Below, piece by piece: positions 33,309-42,417 of a DNA stretch of 64,000 nucleotides. The first letter of the stretch is position 1. Each line of letters begins with the position of its first letter. Origin of the DNA: Phycisphaerales bacterium (GTDB taxonomy: Bacteria > Planctomycetota > Phycisphaerae > UBA1845); assembly GCA_020639115.1 (NCBI GenBank), contig JACKHG010000006.1:176239-240238 (forward strand), read 5' to 3'. The notes under the pieces are model-generated. The model saw only the letters and a program-made list of their open reading frames with translations, did no database searches and was not told the DNA's origin. Position numbers and translations under genes: made by a program.

Positions 33309-33794
33309 CTACCCCGTGACGTCCATCTGCTGACCTGGTTGATCCGCACCATTCGCGGACCCGGACATCGATTGGACGGCGGTATTCGCGTCCAGACGGT
33401 ACGATTGCTGCTGCATCTGGACGGTGTTGGTTGACGACTCGATCGTGATGTGCAGGGCGCTGTTGCGTCCGCCCGCGAGGCTCTCCAGGCCCTGGAGGCC
33501 CGCGCCCGACTGCTGGGCGCCGCCGTCTTCACCCAGGAGCACCTGCATGATTAGCGCGGCGATGAGCAGCTTCAGATACGCGTTGTTCTGCAGGCCGGAC
33601 CCGATTCCGCTGAGGAACGAGTCCACCTGCTGCGTGATCGCAACGCTCGTCGTGGACTGGCTCGCGCTGATGGCGGTTGTCCCGCCCTGCGCGATCGAAG
33701 CCCCCGCGACCTGTTCAGCCGCTCCGCCGTTGACGACGCGTGCCGACTTGATCGGAGTGGCGTTTCCGGACGAAAGTGATTGAATCGGCTCCAT
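33309..33794 (-). CDS. Hypothetical protein, low-complexity with one hydrophobic segment
   Basis: A 161-residue protein with an SD (GAGGGGGAAG) before ATG 33794. Composition is Gly/Ala/Ser/Gln-rich. Residues about 85-110 (NNAYLKLLIAALIMQVLLGED) form a hydrophobic segment, followed by Gly/Ser sequence and beta-like segments (ALHITIESSTNTVQMQQQ). It resembles small exported or filament-associated proteins, but no family was recognised. No partner genes are adjacent on the same strand. Confidence 0.6.
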   Translation of the reverse strand: MEPIQSLSSGNATPIKSARVVNGGAAEQVAGASIAQGGTTAISASQSTTSVAITQQVDSFLSGIGSGLQNNAYLKLLIAALIMQVLLGEDGGAQQSGAGLQGLESLAGGRNSALHITIESSTNTVQMQQQSYRLDANTAVQSMSGSANGADQPGQQMDVTG

Positions 33795-34049
33795 GGCCAG
33801 ACTTCCCCCTCTATCCCCTCTATGAACCGCGATACGCTCCGCAGAAGCTGAGCGGCACGGATCAGGAGGGGCAGCCGCTGGGCCAGGAGGCCGGAATCAC
33901 CGGTTGTAACCCTAAAGTACTTACTAACAAGATGTTACGATGCAGTTCGGTCTGGGCTGGGTATAACACGTATGCTGACGTGTCTTCCACGAGCGACAGG
34001 GTCGGGGCGGCAGGTTGACGGTACGCGACGCAGAGGAGCCATCTGAGGA

Positions 34050-34916
34050 ATGCAGACGATGATCGAGATGCGGTCGCCGGCGAAGATCAACCTCGTACTG
34101 GACGTGCTGGCCAAGCGTGCGGACGGCTTCCACGAGATCCGCTCGCTGATGATCAAAGTGGGGCTGTATGACCGCCTCGTTGTCGAGCCGGGACGCGCGG
34201 GCGTTATCGAGCTGACGTGCAACTCAGATGAAGTGCCAACTGATCAGCAGAACCTGATCTATCGGGCGGCTGATTGCCTTGCCCGAGAAATGGGGTGTTT
34301 ACCGGGCTGCCGGATCCACTTGGAAAAAGCGATACCCGTGGGCGGGGGCATGGGTGGGGGCAGCAGCAACGCAGCCGCGGTCCTGCGCGCGCTCAACCGG
34401 CTCTGGGATGCGCATATCGACGACGCGCGCCTGGCTGAACTGGGCAGCACGCTGGGATCAGATGTGCCTTTCTTTTTTGCAGCAGAAGGCGCTATAGTAT
34501 CAGGAAGAGGTGATTGCGTACTGCCGGTACGGCTGGCCTTTGCGGGCTGGGCGGTGCTGGTGTTTGGCGGTGTGCACGTTTCGACCCCACAGGTCTATGC
34601 GTATTGCACGCCGCAAAGTCCGGAGAGTTTTCGCGACAACCTGAACGAGTTGGCGGGTATCCCCGGTGCGGACGAAATGCGCAGCGCACTGCGCAACGGT
34701 CTGGAGTCCGGGGTATTCGCCGTGTCGGCGCACATGCGGGCGCTGTACGAACGCGTGGAGCGCGCGGCCGGACGGCCGATGCGCATCAGCGGCGCCGGCT
34801 CGGTGCTGTTCGACGTGTTTGATACGGCGGAGCAGGCCGAAGCGTTCGTTCGGGAATTGCAGTCGCACGGAATTACCCAAGAGATCCGCGTCGTACGCGC
34901 GCCGGTCTCGGAATGA
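34050..34916 (+). CDS. ispE: 4-diphosphocytidyl-2-C-methyl-D-erythritol kinase
   Basis: A 288-residue GHMP kinase of the MEP isoprenoid pathway. SPAKINLVLDVLAKRADGFHEI is the substrate-binding start, PVGGGMGGGSSNAAA is the ATP loop, and LGSDVPFFF is the catalytic-acid motif. It phosphorylates the 2-hydroxyl of CDP-methylerythritol. Start at 34050 or 34059. It is followed 18 nt later by spoVG, a neighbour combination also seen in Bacillus-type genomes. Confidence 0.95.
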   Translation: MQTMIEMRSPAKINLVLDVLAKRADGFHEIRSLMIKVGLYDRLVVEPGRAGVIELTCNSDEVPTDQQNLIYRAADCLAREMGCLPGCRIHLEKAIPVGGGMGGGSSNAAAVLRALNRLWDAHIDDARLAELGSTLGSDVPFFFAAEGAIVSGRGDCVLPVRLAFAGWAVLVFGGVHVSTPQVYAYCTPQSPESFRDNLNELAGIPGADEMRSALRNGLESGVFAVSAHMRALYERVERAAGRPMRISGAGSVLFDVFDTAEQAEAFVRELQSHGITQEIRVVRAPVSE

Positions 34917-34934
34917 CGTACCCGGGAGACAGCC

Positions 34935-35510
34935 ATGGAAATCACCGAAGTGCAGGTCAAACTCATCGGCAACGGAGATGAACGGCTCAAGGCGTCCTGT
35001 ACGCTCGTCGTAGACGGAGAGTTTGTCATCCGGGACGTCAAGGTGATCGAGGGCACGAGCGGTCTGTTCGTGGCCATGCCGTCGCGCAAGCTCACCGACC
35101 ACTGTCCAAGGTGCAGTTCGAAGAACCACCTCCGTGCGCAGTTTTGCAACAACTGCGGCGCCAAGCTGCCGGAGAACCGCGCTGCGCCGCGCGGCGGAAG
35201 CGCCGGGGCGCAGCAGATGCACGTCGAGATCGCGCACCCCATCAACAGCGATTGCCGGCAGCGCCTGCACGAACGCGTGATCTCGGCCTACGAGCAGGCG
35301 CTTTCCGAGCAGCCCAACGGCAAGGCGCATGCCTCCGAGCACGGTTCCGGTTTCACCGAGGATGAGCCTCGCCACACCGAACCACGCCGCGAGCAGCCGC
35401 GCGAGGAACGCCGTGAACCGCAACGTGCGCACGTCGAGGCGGACGTCGGCGCGCGTGTGGGCCGGGAATCGCCGGGTGATTCCGACGACTTCGGCGCCGG
35501 CCTGCTCTGA
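34935..35510 (+). CDS. spoVG: SpoVG-family RNA/DNA-binding protein with inserted zinc ribbon
   Basis: A 191-residue protein. MEITEVQVKLI, VDGEFVIRDVKVIEGTSGLFVAMPSRK (residues 1-52) and HVEIAHPINSDCRQRLHERVISAYEQAL (about 96-122) form a SpoVG fold. Between them, at residues 53-95, lies a CxxC...CxxC zinc ribbon (Cys 57, 60, 71, 74). Bacillus SpoVG is about 97 residues with no such insert. The C-terminal 65 residues are charged and disordered. SpoVG proteins bind RNA and DNA and act as broad regulators; the insert may change the ligand. A GGGAGACAGCC SD precedes ATG 34935. Confidence 0.85.
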   Translation: MEITEVQVKLIGNGDERLKASCTLVVDGEFVIRDVKVIEGTSGLFVAMPSRKLTDHCPRCSSKNHLRAQFCNNCGAKLPENRAAPRGGSAGAQQMHVEIAHPINSDCRQRLHERVISAYEQALSEQPNGKAHASEHGSGFTEDEPRHTEPRREQPREERREPQRAHVEADVGARVGRESPGDSDDFGAGLL

Positions 35511-35689
35511 TCGCGAAGGACCATTGCCCATTCCACCGCGCCCGCTGGCAGGCCGCGTTGGAAATCGACGGGTGTCGCCGCTTGCGCACACCGTGCTCGT
35601 GCTACCTTCGCACAATTGACCCATTTTACAGGCACGCGTAGCATGTTCGCCGCGGCTGGCCATGACGGGTCCAGCCCTGGAGCTGGCGG

Positions 35690-37170
35690 ATGTCCACCGA
35701 CCTCACTGCGATCGTGAAGCAGGCGCGCGGGCACCGGGTGTTGCTCGTCGGTGACCTGATCCTCGATCGCTACGTCTACGGCGACGCCGAGCGGATCAGC
35801 CCCGAGGCCCCCGTGCCGGTCCTCCGCGTCGTCGAACGCACCGAGGCCGTCGGCGGCAGCGGCAATGTGGCCGCCTGCCTCCAGGCACTCGGCGTGGAGA
35901 CCGTCGTCTGCGGACTGGTGGGGGACGACGCCCCCGGCCGACGCCTCAAACAACTGCTGACCGAGTTCGGGGCGGACGTATCCGGCGTACTCGCCGTCGA
36001 CGATCGCCCCACGACGACCAAGACGCGCCTCGTCGGCCTGGCCCAGCACCGCCATCGCCAGCAGTTGATGCGCGTGGACGAGAGTCGGTCGCGCCGCTCC
36101 GGGCAAACCGGACCGCAAGCGTCTGCGGTCTCGTGCTCGACGCTGTCGCCAGGTCGACGCGGTCTGCATCGAGGAACTATGAGGACTGATCACCGCCGAG
36201 CTGGTCGCCGAACTCGTCCGGCGCCGCCCGCCAGCACGGCATCCCCGTACTCCGTGGACCCCGGTCGGATCAGCGACTAGGCCGCTACACCGCGCCACGC
36301 TGCTCACCCGAACCGCAATGAACTCACCCTCGCCACCGGACGCGAACGCAAACGCGATCGACGATATCGCGGCTTGAGCGGACAGGCTGCTGCAAACGGT
36401 GAAGCCGCCGCTCTCGTCGTGACGCTCGATCGCGAGGCGTGCTCTGGCCGCGAGCCGCGAATGGGAGCACGTGCCCACGCGGGCGCAGCGTCTACGACAA
36501 CACCGGCATGGCGACGCCGTTCTGGCGATGCTGGCGCCACCCTGGTCGCGGCGCGATCTGCTCGATGCGTTGCAGCTCGCCAACATCGCAAGGCGGGCAA
36601 TCGAGGTGGAGAAGTTCGGTTGCGTGCCGATCACGACCGACGAGGTCCTCGCCGAGCTGCGGCTGGAGGCCGGCAGCGCATAACGAAGCTACGCACGGCA
36701 GGAACTCACCAACAGGCTGGAAGCTGCGCCGCGATCGCGGCGAAACGGTCCGTGTTCACCAACGGCTGCTTCGACCTGCTCCACGCCAGCCATTGTTGAT
36801 TTTCTCAATCGCTGCCGGGCCGAGGGTTCGCTGCTCGTCGTGGGCATCAACTCCGACGCCTCCGTCCGGGCGCAGAACAAGGGGGCGGAGCGTCCCATCG
36901 TCTCCGCCGCCGACCGGGCCCGCGTCTGAGCGGGCTGGCCTGCGTCGATTACGTCGTGGTGGGAACCGGAACCGTCCGGCTCATCGAGCAGGTAACCGGA
37001 TGTGGTGAAGAGGCGAGGACTGGGCCGAGCGCGGCGTCGTCGGACGCGTTCGTCGAATCGTACAGCGGCTGCGTGAGCTTCCTGTCGCTTCTCTTGGCGA
37101 CGGCGCTGGTCTCGCCGTGTCGATTCCGAAACCCGGACGCCGACGCCGCCGAAGGCCGCAATCCAGGACC
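35690..37170 (+). pseudogene. hldE: Bifunctional heptose kinase/adenylyltransferase, frameshifted
   Basis: The first 130 codons are intact: VLLVGDLILDRYVYGDAERISPEAPVPVLRV and a TKTRLVGLAQHRHRQQLMR segment match the HldE/RfaE PfkB-type kinase. After about 36080 the frame breaks repeatedly by one or two bases. In changing frames one can still read DAVCIE, LITAELVAELV, ATP-site GDAVLAMLA, DLLDALQLANIA, IEVEKFGCVPITTDEVL, then FTNGCFDLLHA (adenylyltransferase), VGINSDAS and VDYVVV. Motif content of both domains survives, so this is either one intact gene with many base-call errors or a recent pseudogene. It would make ADP-heptose for LPS or for innate signalling. Confidence 0.75.
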
Positions 37171-37177
37171 ACCTCAA

Positions 37178-37700
37178 CACGATGACCGCGGTCGATGCAA
37201 TACCAGGCTGGATGCATCGTCCGGGCCTTGATCGATTGTTTCACCAGGGCGGGCGGTTTTACGTGTTGAAACGTGGTGGCGCGCAGCCGACGCCCAGCAC
37301 ATCGCCGCCGAACTGGTCCGGGCAAGCTCGACCGGGCGCGGTGCCTGCGGTGGCGCTGACCACGGATTCATCGAACCTGAGCGCGATCGCCGAACGACTC
37401 GGCGCGGACGTGATCTTCTCGCGGCAGGTCGAGCGCTGGTCCAGCCGGGCGATATCGTCTGGGCTGAGCGTTTCGGGCCGCTCGCCGAACGTGATCGCGC
37501 GGTCAGGCAGCCAGGCCTGCGCGTCGTCATTGGCTTTACGAGCCGCCGGGGGACGGCTGGTCGCCACTGCACGCACTGCCTGCGCGTCGCACACGTCGAC
37601 AGCGATCGCATCCAGGAAACCCATGCTGGCCTACCACCTGATCTGGCAGGGTGGAGCAGCATTCCATCACCGACCAGCGCGCGTGCGGGTGCGCGGCGAG
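37178..37700 (+). pseudogene. gmhA: Sedoheptulose-7-phosphate isomerase-like, frameshifted
   Basis: A SIS-domain protein pieced together over several frames: ALIDCFTRAGG, then a frame slip through GNGGS, then ADAQHIAAELVR, VPAVALTTDSSNLSAIAERLGADVIFSRQVE in one frame, GDIVWA, SVSGRSPNVIA, VVIGFT, and finally a MLAYHLIW-type C-terminal helix. This order matches GmhA, the first enzyme of heptose synthesis. No single frame covers the gene. It lies between hldE and an epimerase, the expected company. As with its neighbours, indel errors in the sequence are a likely cause. Confidence 0.65.
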
Positions 37701-37710
37701 GAAAACACGC

Positions 37711-38599
37711 GATGAAGGTTACTCATCACGGATCGAGCGGTCAGATCAGCCAACTCAGCCTCGCCTGCAGCAGCGCGGCGACCACGTGCTCGGCATCGAC
37801 TGCCGCCCAACACCTGGACCGACGCCGTCGGAGATGGTGCGCATGGATCTAACACCGCGTCGCCCGACGACATCGGTGAAGGGCTTCGACGTCATTACAC
37901 CTCGCGGCCCACGCCAAAGTCTACGAACTCATCGAGCACCCAGACGGGCGATGGCCAACATCAGATGCTCTTCAACACGCTGGGCGCTGCTGGCGCGTCT
38001 CCATCGTCTCGCCAGTCGCGCAGGTCACGGGCGACATCCACCACCACGTCACCCGACGGTCACCGACTTCGTGGTTGCGGAAAACGCCAGCAAAGATCTC
38101 AGCGAAGCCCTGGTCTCTGTACAAACGGTGCTACGGTTTACCGCACCTGGTCTTCCGCTTCAGCAACGTACGGGCCGCTACGACAGCGACCTTGCATATG
38201 GAGCGGGTCATCCCGCTCTTCATCGACCGCATCCATCGGGACGTACCCTCACCGTGTTCGGCAAGCAGAAGGTCCTGGATTTCACCTACGTGGACGACCG
38301 TCAGGGGCGTGATAGAAGGGGGATCGACGCGGCTCGTCGAGCGCCGCGTCGCCGACCAGACCATCAACCTCGCCTACGGGCAGGGCTGGACGCTGGTTGA
38401 CTTGGTGAACCTCATCCAGCTCGCGCTGGGCAAGGTCGCGAACGTGACCTATGAGCCCAGCCGCCCCGGCGAGGTCATGCGCTACGTCGCCGACATCGGC
38501 AAGGCCCGCGAGCTGCTCGAGTACGCCCCGCAGACCCCGCTCTCTGGTGGAATCCCCAAAACGATCGCGTGGTGGCGCGAAAGCGGCGCCCTGCGCTGA
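37711..38599 (+). pseudogene. NAD-dependent sugar-nucleotide epimerase, frameshifted
   Basis: Starts near ATG 37712 with an MKV-(T)-IT-GSSGQI Rossmann opening that needs one or two frame corrections. It continues through fragments (CYGLPHLVFRFSNV, ERVIPLFIDRIHR, GQGWTLVDLVNLIQLALGKVANV) and has an intact last stretch (about 38320-38599: VADIGKARELLEYAPQTPLSGG). That C-terminus is typical of extended short-chain epimerases such as GalE/HldD relatives. In context it could be HldD or another nucleotide-sugar epimerase; the exact substrate is not recoverable from this broken sequence. Confidence 0.65.
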
Positions 38600-38605
38600 C
38601 GGCGG

Positions 38606-40786
38606 CTATTCCGATTCAGCCTTTTCCGCAACGCGCAGTTTCACGACGCGCGTGCTGGTCATGCGCTTGACGTCCAGCCGCACCTCGCCTCCGGCGTTCG
38701 TCAACCGTTCCTCAAGAGCCGGCGCATCCACGACTGGGTCGTCGTCGATCCGCTGGATGATCTCGTAGGGGCGCAGCCCGGCCACGTACGCTTTGGAGCC
38801 CGGCTCGATCCGCGCGATGATGACGCCGCTGTCGTCCGGACCCAGTTGGAAATAGCGCCGCACCTCGTAGGTCAGGTCCTTCACCGTGAAACCGAGATCT
38901 TCCGACTTGAACTGTCGCGCAGAGTCGTAGTACGCCGGCGATTCCGTGACCACCATCGGAATTCGCCGGCTTTCGCCACTGCGCACCAGCTCGAGCTCAA
39001 ATGGTTTTCCAAATCCGATCTCGGTCAGCAGCTCGTTGAGCCCCGCCTGCACGGATGGCCAGGGCTGGGGTATCTCGGACAGGTATTCCTCGGGGACCTC
39101 GCTCAGGCGGTCCCACGGAAAATCGAAGCCCAGGCCCTCGGCGCCGTCGTTGCGGACCGGGACCGGGCGGTGATGCTCCGGCACGTGAAGCTGCAGGAGG
39201 ATGTCGCCGACTTCGAGTCCCGCGGCGCTGGCCGGCGAATCCGGGTAGACATACGAGACCATGGCGCCCATTTCGCCATCATTCGTGATCTCGGATACGC
39301 CGTTGACCGTGGCCAGGTCGCTGTCGAGATTCTGCATCTCCACGCCGAGCCACGCGACGCGATTTTCCTCGGCCTCGGAGAGGGGGACGTTGTTCGGGTC
39401 GAACGCGTCACGCGCCCCGCCAAGACTCTTGAATATGCAGGCGCAGGGGGTGAGCCGCACGGAGTCGTTGCGCCAGCGGCTGTATTCGTCGGAAAGGGCC
39501 TCGCGGCGCGTGACCGGAAACGCGAGGAGTTCGCCTTGGGCGGAGAAACAGAAGAGATTGCTCTCGTCGCCGTACACGATGGGATAGACCTGGCGTTCCT
39601 CGCGAAGCAGAAAGCCCGCCAGTCGCGCGGATTGATGGCGAATGATCGGCTCATCGCCGAAGTACCGGGCCGTTAGGAAAAATACGAGTTCGTCGCGTGC
39701 CGCCGTGATGGGCGCCTCGGCAGCCGGCAACGGAGCTGCGCCCGGTTCGTCGAGCGTCGCCACAAAGCAACCCCAATCGCGAAGCGATGCCTCGAACCGG
39801 GCCTCCACCGGCGCTGCGTCCGGCAGATGGACGAGGATCCGCTCGAGCCGGGCCGTCTGCTTAGCTTCCAGGTTCGCCAGGACCAGCAGCCTCGTGGGTG
39901 CCTGCAGCAGGGCAAACGCGCGCAACTCGGTCGGCGACGATTCATCATCGTCGCGCCACATCATCTGCATGCGGTTCGCCGCTGCCTTGGGACTGCGGAA
40001 ATTGAGCGTGACGGGCAGGATCCCGGACGAGGTCACGTCATCCAGGTGGGCCATGAGCGCGGTCAGCTCCTCATCCGAAAAGCCAGGCCATTCACTCGGT
40101 GCACCCTTCCAGGATCCATCCGCAGCCAGCGCTCCGTCCATCGACGCGCCCACTGGAAATCCCTGTTGATCGACGATCACACAGGCATTCGGCGCCGTGG
40201 TGAAGCGGCGGCCTCCGTCCGTAAGCGACAGCGCCGCCGACAGCGGGGCGATGGCGGCGGCCCAATCGGCGTCATCCTGAGTGTAGGTAATGGCAAAGTA
40301 GGGACCACCACGGGCAGCGTCGAAGCGCATGGGCTCCAGGTCGGAGACCGGCTCGGCGAGTTCCAGCAGGCAGCCGTTCTCATTGCGAAATCGCTTGGTA
40401 ATGCGTGCCGCGATGAGCCGGTTGCCCGCCCGCACCGCAACGCTCTGGACAAAGCGCGGATGGATCTGCATGTCCCGGGTGAGCACCGTGTTCGGCGTCA
40501 GCAGCCAACCACCAACTTCCAGCGGCCGCTTCTCTCTCACCAGCTCCTCGCCGTCGCCGAACCCGTGGATGTTGCCGCAATTCGGGCAGCGCTCCAGCCA
40601 GCCCAGCGCAGCCGGCGGCTCTCCCTTGTCGAAGCGAAGATCGTACTCCACCCGCACCATGTGCGGACGCAGCGCGTTCAGAATTTCAGTCTGCTGTTCC
40701 GGTGCAAGTGACGGCTGCGATTCGGCTGCGGCCGCGACAGTGATGATCGTCAAGGCAGGAATCCAGGCGATGGTCGCTTTTCTCAT
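38606..40786 (-). CDS. Secreted HtrA-like pseudoprotease with two PDZ domains
   Basis: A 726-residue exported protein; ATG 40786 starts a signal peptide (residues 1-22). The N-terminal half resembles a trypsin-like HtrA body but I find no GNSGG serine motif or HVV histidine. Two PDZ domains lie at the C-terminal end: one around LGVEMQNLDSD...GLEVGDILLQLHV, one around LGFTVKDLTYEV...IARIEPGSKAYVAGLRPYEII. A small CPNC pair lies near residue 65. The gene follows an active HtrA on the same strand with an 82-nt gap. It is probably a non-catalytic partner, adaptor or regulator. Confidence 0.7.
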   Translation of the reverse strand: MRKATIAWIPALTIITVAAAAESQPSLAPEQQTEILNALRPHMVRVEYDLRFDKGEPPAALGWLERCPNCGNIHGFGDGEELVREKRPLEVGGWLLTPNTVLTRDMQIHPRFVQSVAVRAGNRLIAARITKRFRNENGCLLELAEPVSDLEPMRFDAARGGPYFAITYTQDDADWAAAIAPLSAALSLTDGGRRFTTAPNACVIVDQQGFPVGASMDGALAADGSWKGAPSEWPGFSDEELTALMAHLDDVTSSGILPVTLNFRSPKAAANRMQMMWRDDDESSPTELRAFALLQAPTRLLVLANLEAKQTARLERILVHLPDAAPVEARFEASLRDWGCFVATLDEPGAAPLPAAEAPITAARDELVFFLTARYFGDEPIIRHQSARLAGFLLREERQVYPIVYGDESNLFCFSAQGELLAFPVTRREALSDEYSRWRNDSVRLTPCACIFKSLGGARDAFDPNNVPLSEAEENRVAWLGVEMQNLDSDLATVNGVSEITNDGEMGAMVSYVYPDSPASAAGLEVGDILLQLHVPEHHRPVPVRNDGAEGLGFDFPWDRLSEVPEEYLSEIPQPWPSVQAGLNELLTEIGFGKPFELELVRSGESRRIPMVVTESPAYYDSARQFKSEDLGFTVKDLTYEVRRYFQLGPDDSGVIIARIEPGSKAYVAGLRPYEIIQRIDDDPVVDAPALEERLTNAGGEVRLDVKRMTSTRVVKLRVAEKAESE

Positions 40787-40868
40787 GATGTGCTCCAGGT
40801 GAGTGCAATGCTGGGCTCGAGACCCGTGGATCGGCGGCGAGACCGGAAGCGCGCCGATCCCCCTCGGT

Positions 40869-42245
40869 TCAATCTCGGTCATATTCCCGCTGGTAGTCGA
40901 GGACGACTTGGCGCATCAGGCCGTTGCGCAGGACCGTCATGACCGATTTGTGTCGCTGATCGACCTCATCCACGCGCGTGCGGTGCGTGGTTTTCAAGTC
41001 GTCCAGCGCGGTGATCTGCTCATCATCAATCCGCAGGATGATGTCCTGGCTGCGCAGGCCCGCGTTGAACGCGTTGCCGGGATGTTTGACGGAATACACG
41101 AACACGCCCTGCGGCCGGTGGAAGTACAGATTGGGATTGTCGAACTGGTTGATCGACTTGACCGTCATGTCCCAGCGGGTGCAGTCGTACTCCTCGCCCT
41201 CGACCTTGCCCTTGTCCCGCGGCGTGATCGGGATCTCGAGCTGCTCCGCACCGCGCACGACGGTGAGCGCAGCCGCCTCGCCCGTGGCGAGCCGCCCCAG
41301 GCGGGCCCGGATGTCCGGAAGGTCCTCCTCCGTCAACGCGTCCGCCGCCACGCCGTTGATCGCGACGATCCGGTCGCGCGGCAGAATCCCCGCGTGCCGT
41401 GCGGGGCTCTCCACGTCCGTGCCCGCCACGACCACGCCGTTGCTGCCCGCGAAGTACATGTTCCGGTCGAAATCGTGCAGCGGTTGAAGCTGCAGCCCGG
41501 TCCACGACCACTTCACGGCGTGTTCCGTGCGAAGCTGCTCGACGATGAAGCGCACCGTGTTGGCCGGCACCGCGAAAGCCATGTCGCCGCCCATCATCGC
41601 CCCGCGCGTGTTGATTCCCACGACCTCGCCCTCGGTGTTGACGAGCGGCCCGCCGGAGTTGCCCGGACTGATCGCGCAGTCGGTCTGCAGCCACAGGCTG
41701 TACTCGCTGCTCTCCGGCAGATACCGGCGCGTGCAGGCGATGATGCCGATGGAAACGCTGCGGCTCATGCCCCACGGCGCGCCCATCGCCATGACGAAGT
41801 CGCCCTCCACGAGCCGCGTGGAATCCCCGAGCCGGGCGAAGGGCACTTCGTGTACGCGCGGCGGCAGCTCGAGTTGCAGCAGCGCGAGGTCTGTGTCCTT
41901 GTCGCTGCCCAGCAGCTTGGCGGGATAGGCATCCCCGCTGGAGAGCAGGCAGCGGATCTCCACAGCCTTGTCGACCACGTGCCAGTTGGTGAGCAGCTCA
42001 CCCCGCGCCGACACCAGCACACCGCTGCCCGACACGGCCTGCGCCTGCTTTTTCCCCATGTCGAAATCCTCGCGGATGCAGCGCACGAAGACGACGGCGG
42101 GGAAGACGCGGTCCTTGGCGAAGCGGACCGTCTGGCGGAAGTCCACGACGCCGGGCGGAGCCTCCACGAGGCTGTCGACTGCCGGTGCCAGGGCGGGCCA
42201 GGCGGCCATGCCCAGCAGCATGGCCCCGAAATGCGCAAATCTCAT
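40869..42245 (-). CDS. HtrA/DegP-like periplasmic serine protease
   Basis: A 458-residue exported S1C protease. The start at ATG 42245 gives a signal peptide (residues 1-21). The catalytic triad is intact: His89 (TNWHVVD), Asp119 (TDLALLQ) and Ser197 (SPGNSGGPLV). Two PDZ domains follow, the first around GVVVAGTDVESPARHAGILPRDRI, the second around GVFVYSVKHPGNAFNAGLRSQDII. HtrA proteases degrade or refold misfolded envelope proteins. The downstream HtrA-like gene lacks the triad, so the two may work as a pair. Confidence 0.88.
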   Translation of the reverse strand: MRFAHFGAMLLGMAAWPALAPAVDSLVEAPPGVVDFRQTVRFAKDRVFPAVVFVRCIREDFDMGKKQAQAVSGSGVLVSARGELLTNWHVVDKAVEIRCLLSSGDAYPAKLLGSDKDTDLALLQLELPPRVHEVPFARLGDSTRLVEGDFVMAMGAPWGMSRSVSIGIIACTRRYLPESSEYSLWLQTDCAISPGNSGGPLVNTEGEVVGINTRGAMMGGDMAFAVPANTVRFIVEQLRTEHAVKWSWTGLQLQPLHDFDRNMYFAGSNGVVVAGTDVESPARHAGILPRDRIVAINGVAADALTEEDLPDIRARLGRLATGEAAALTVVRGAEQLEIPITPRDKGKVEGEEYDCTRWDMTVKSINQFDNPNLYFHRPQGVFVYSVKHPGNAFNAGLRSQDIILRIDDEQITALDDLKTTHRTRVDEVDQRHKSVMTVLRNGLMRQVVLDYQREYDRD

Positions 42246-42417
42246 CGATGTGCCGCTCCACGCAGGTGCGCCCAGCCGGCGCAGGCAGCCATGCCGCATC
42301 GGCCAGACCGGTCTGCTGTGTTTTCGCAGCGCGGAGGGAAAAGTTCAAGTCGCGACCGGCCGCAGGGCTGGGCTTTTTTTCAAGCGCGCCGGTCGCGCCG
42401 CGCGACCGCGGCGCCCG

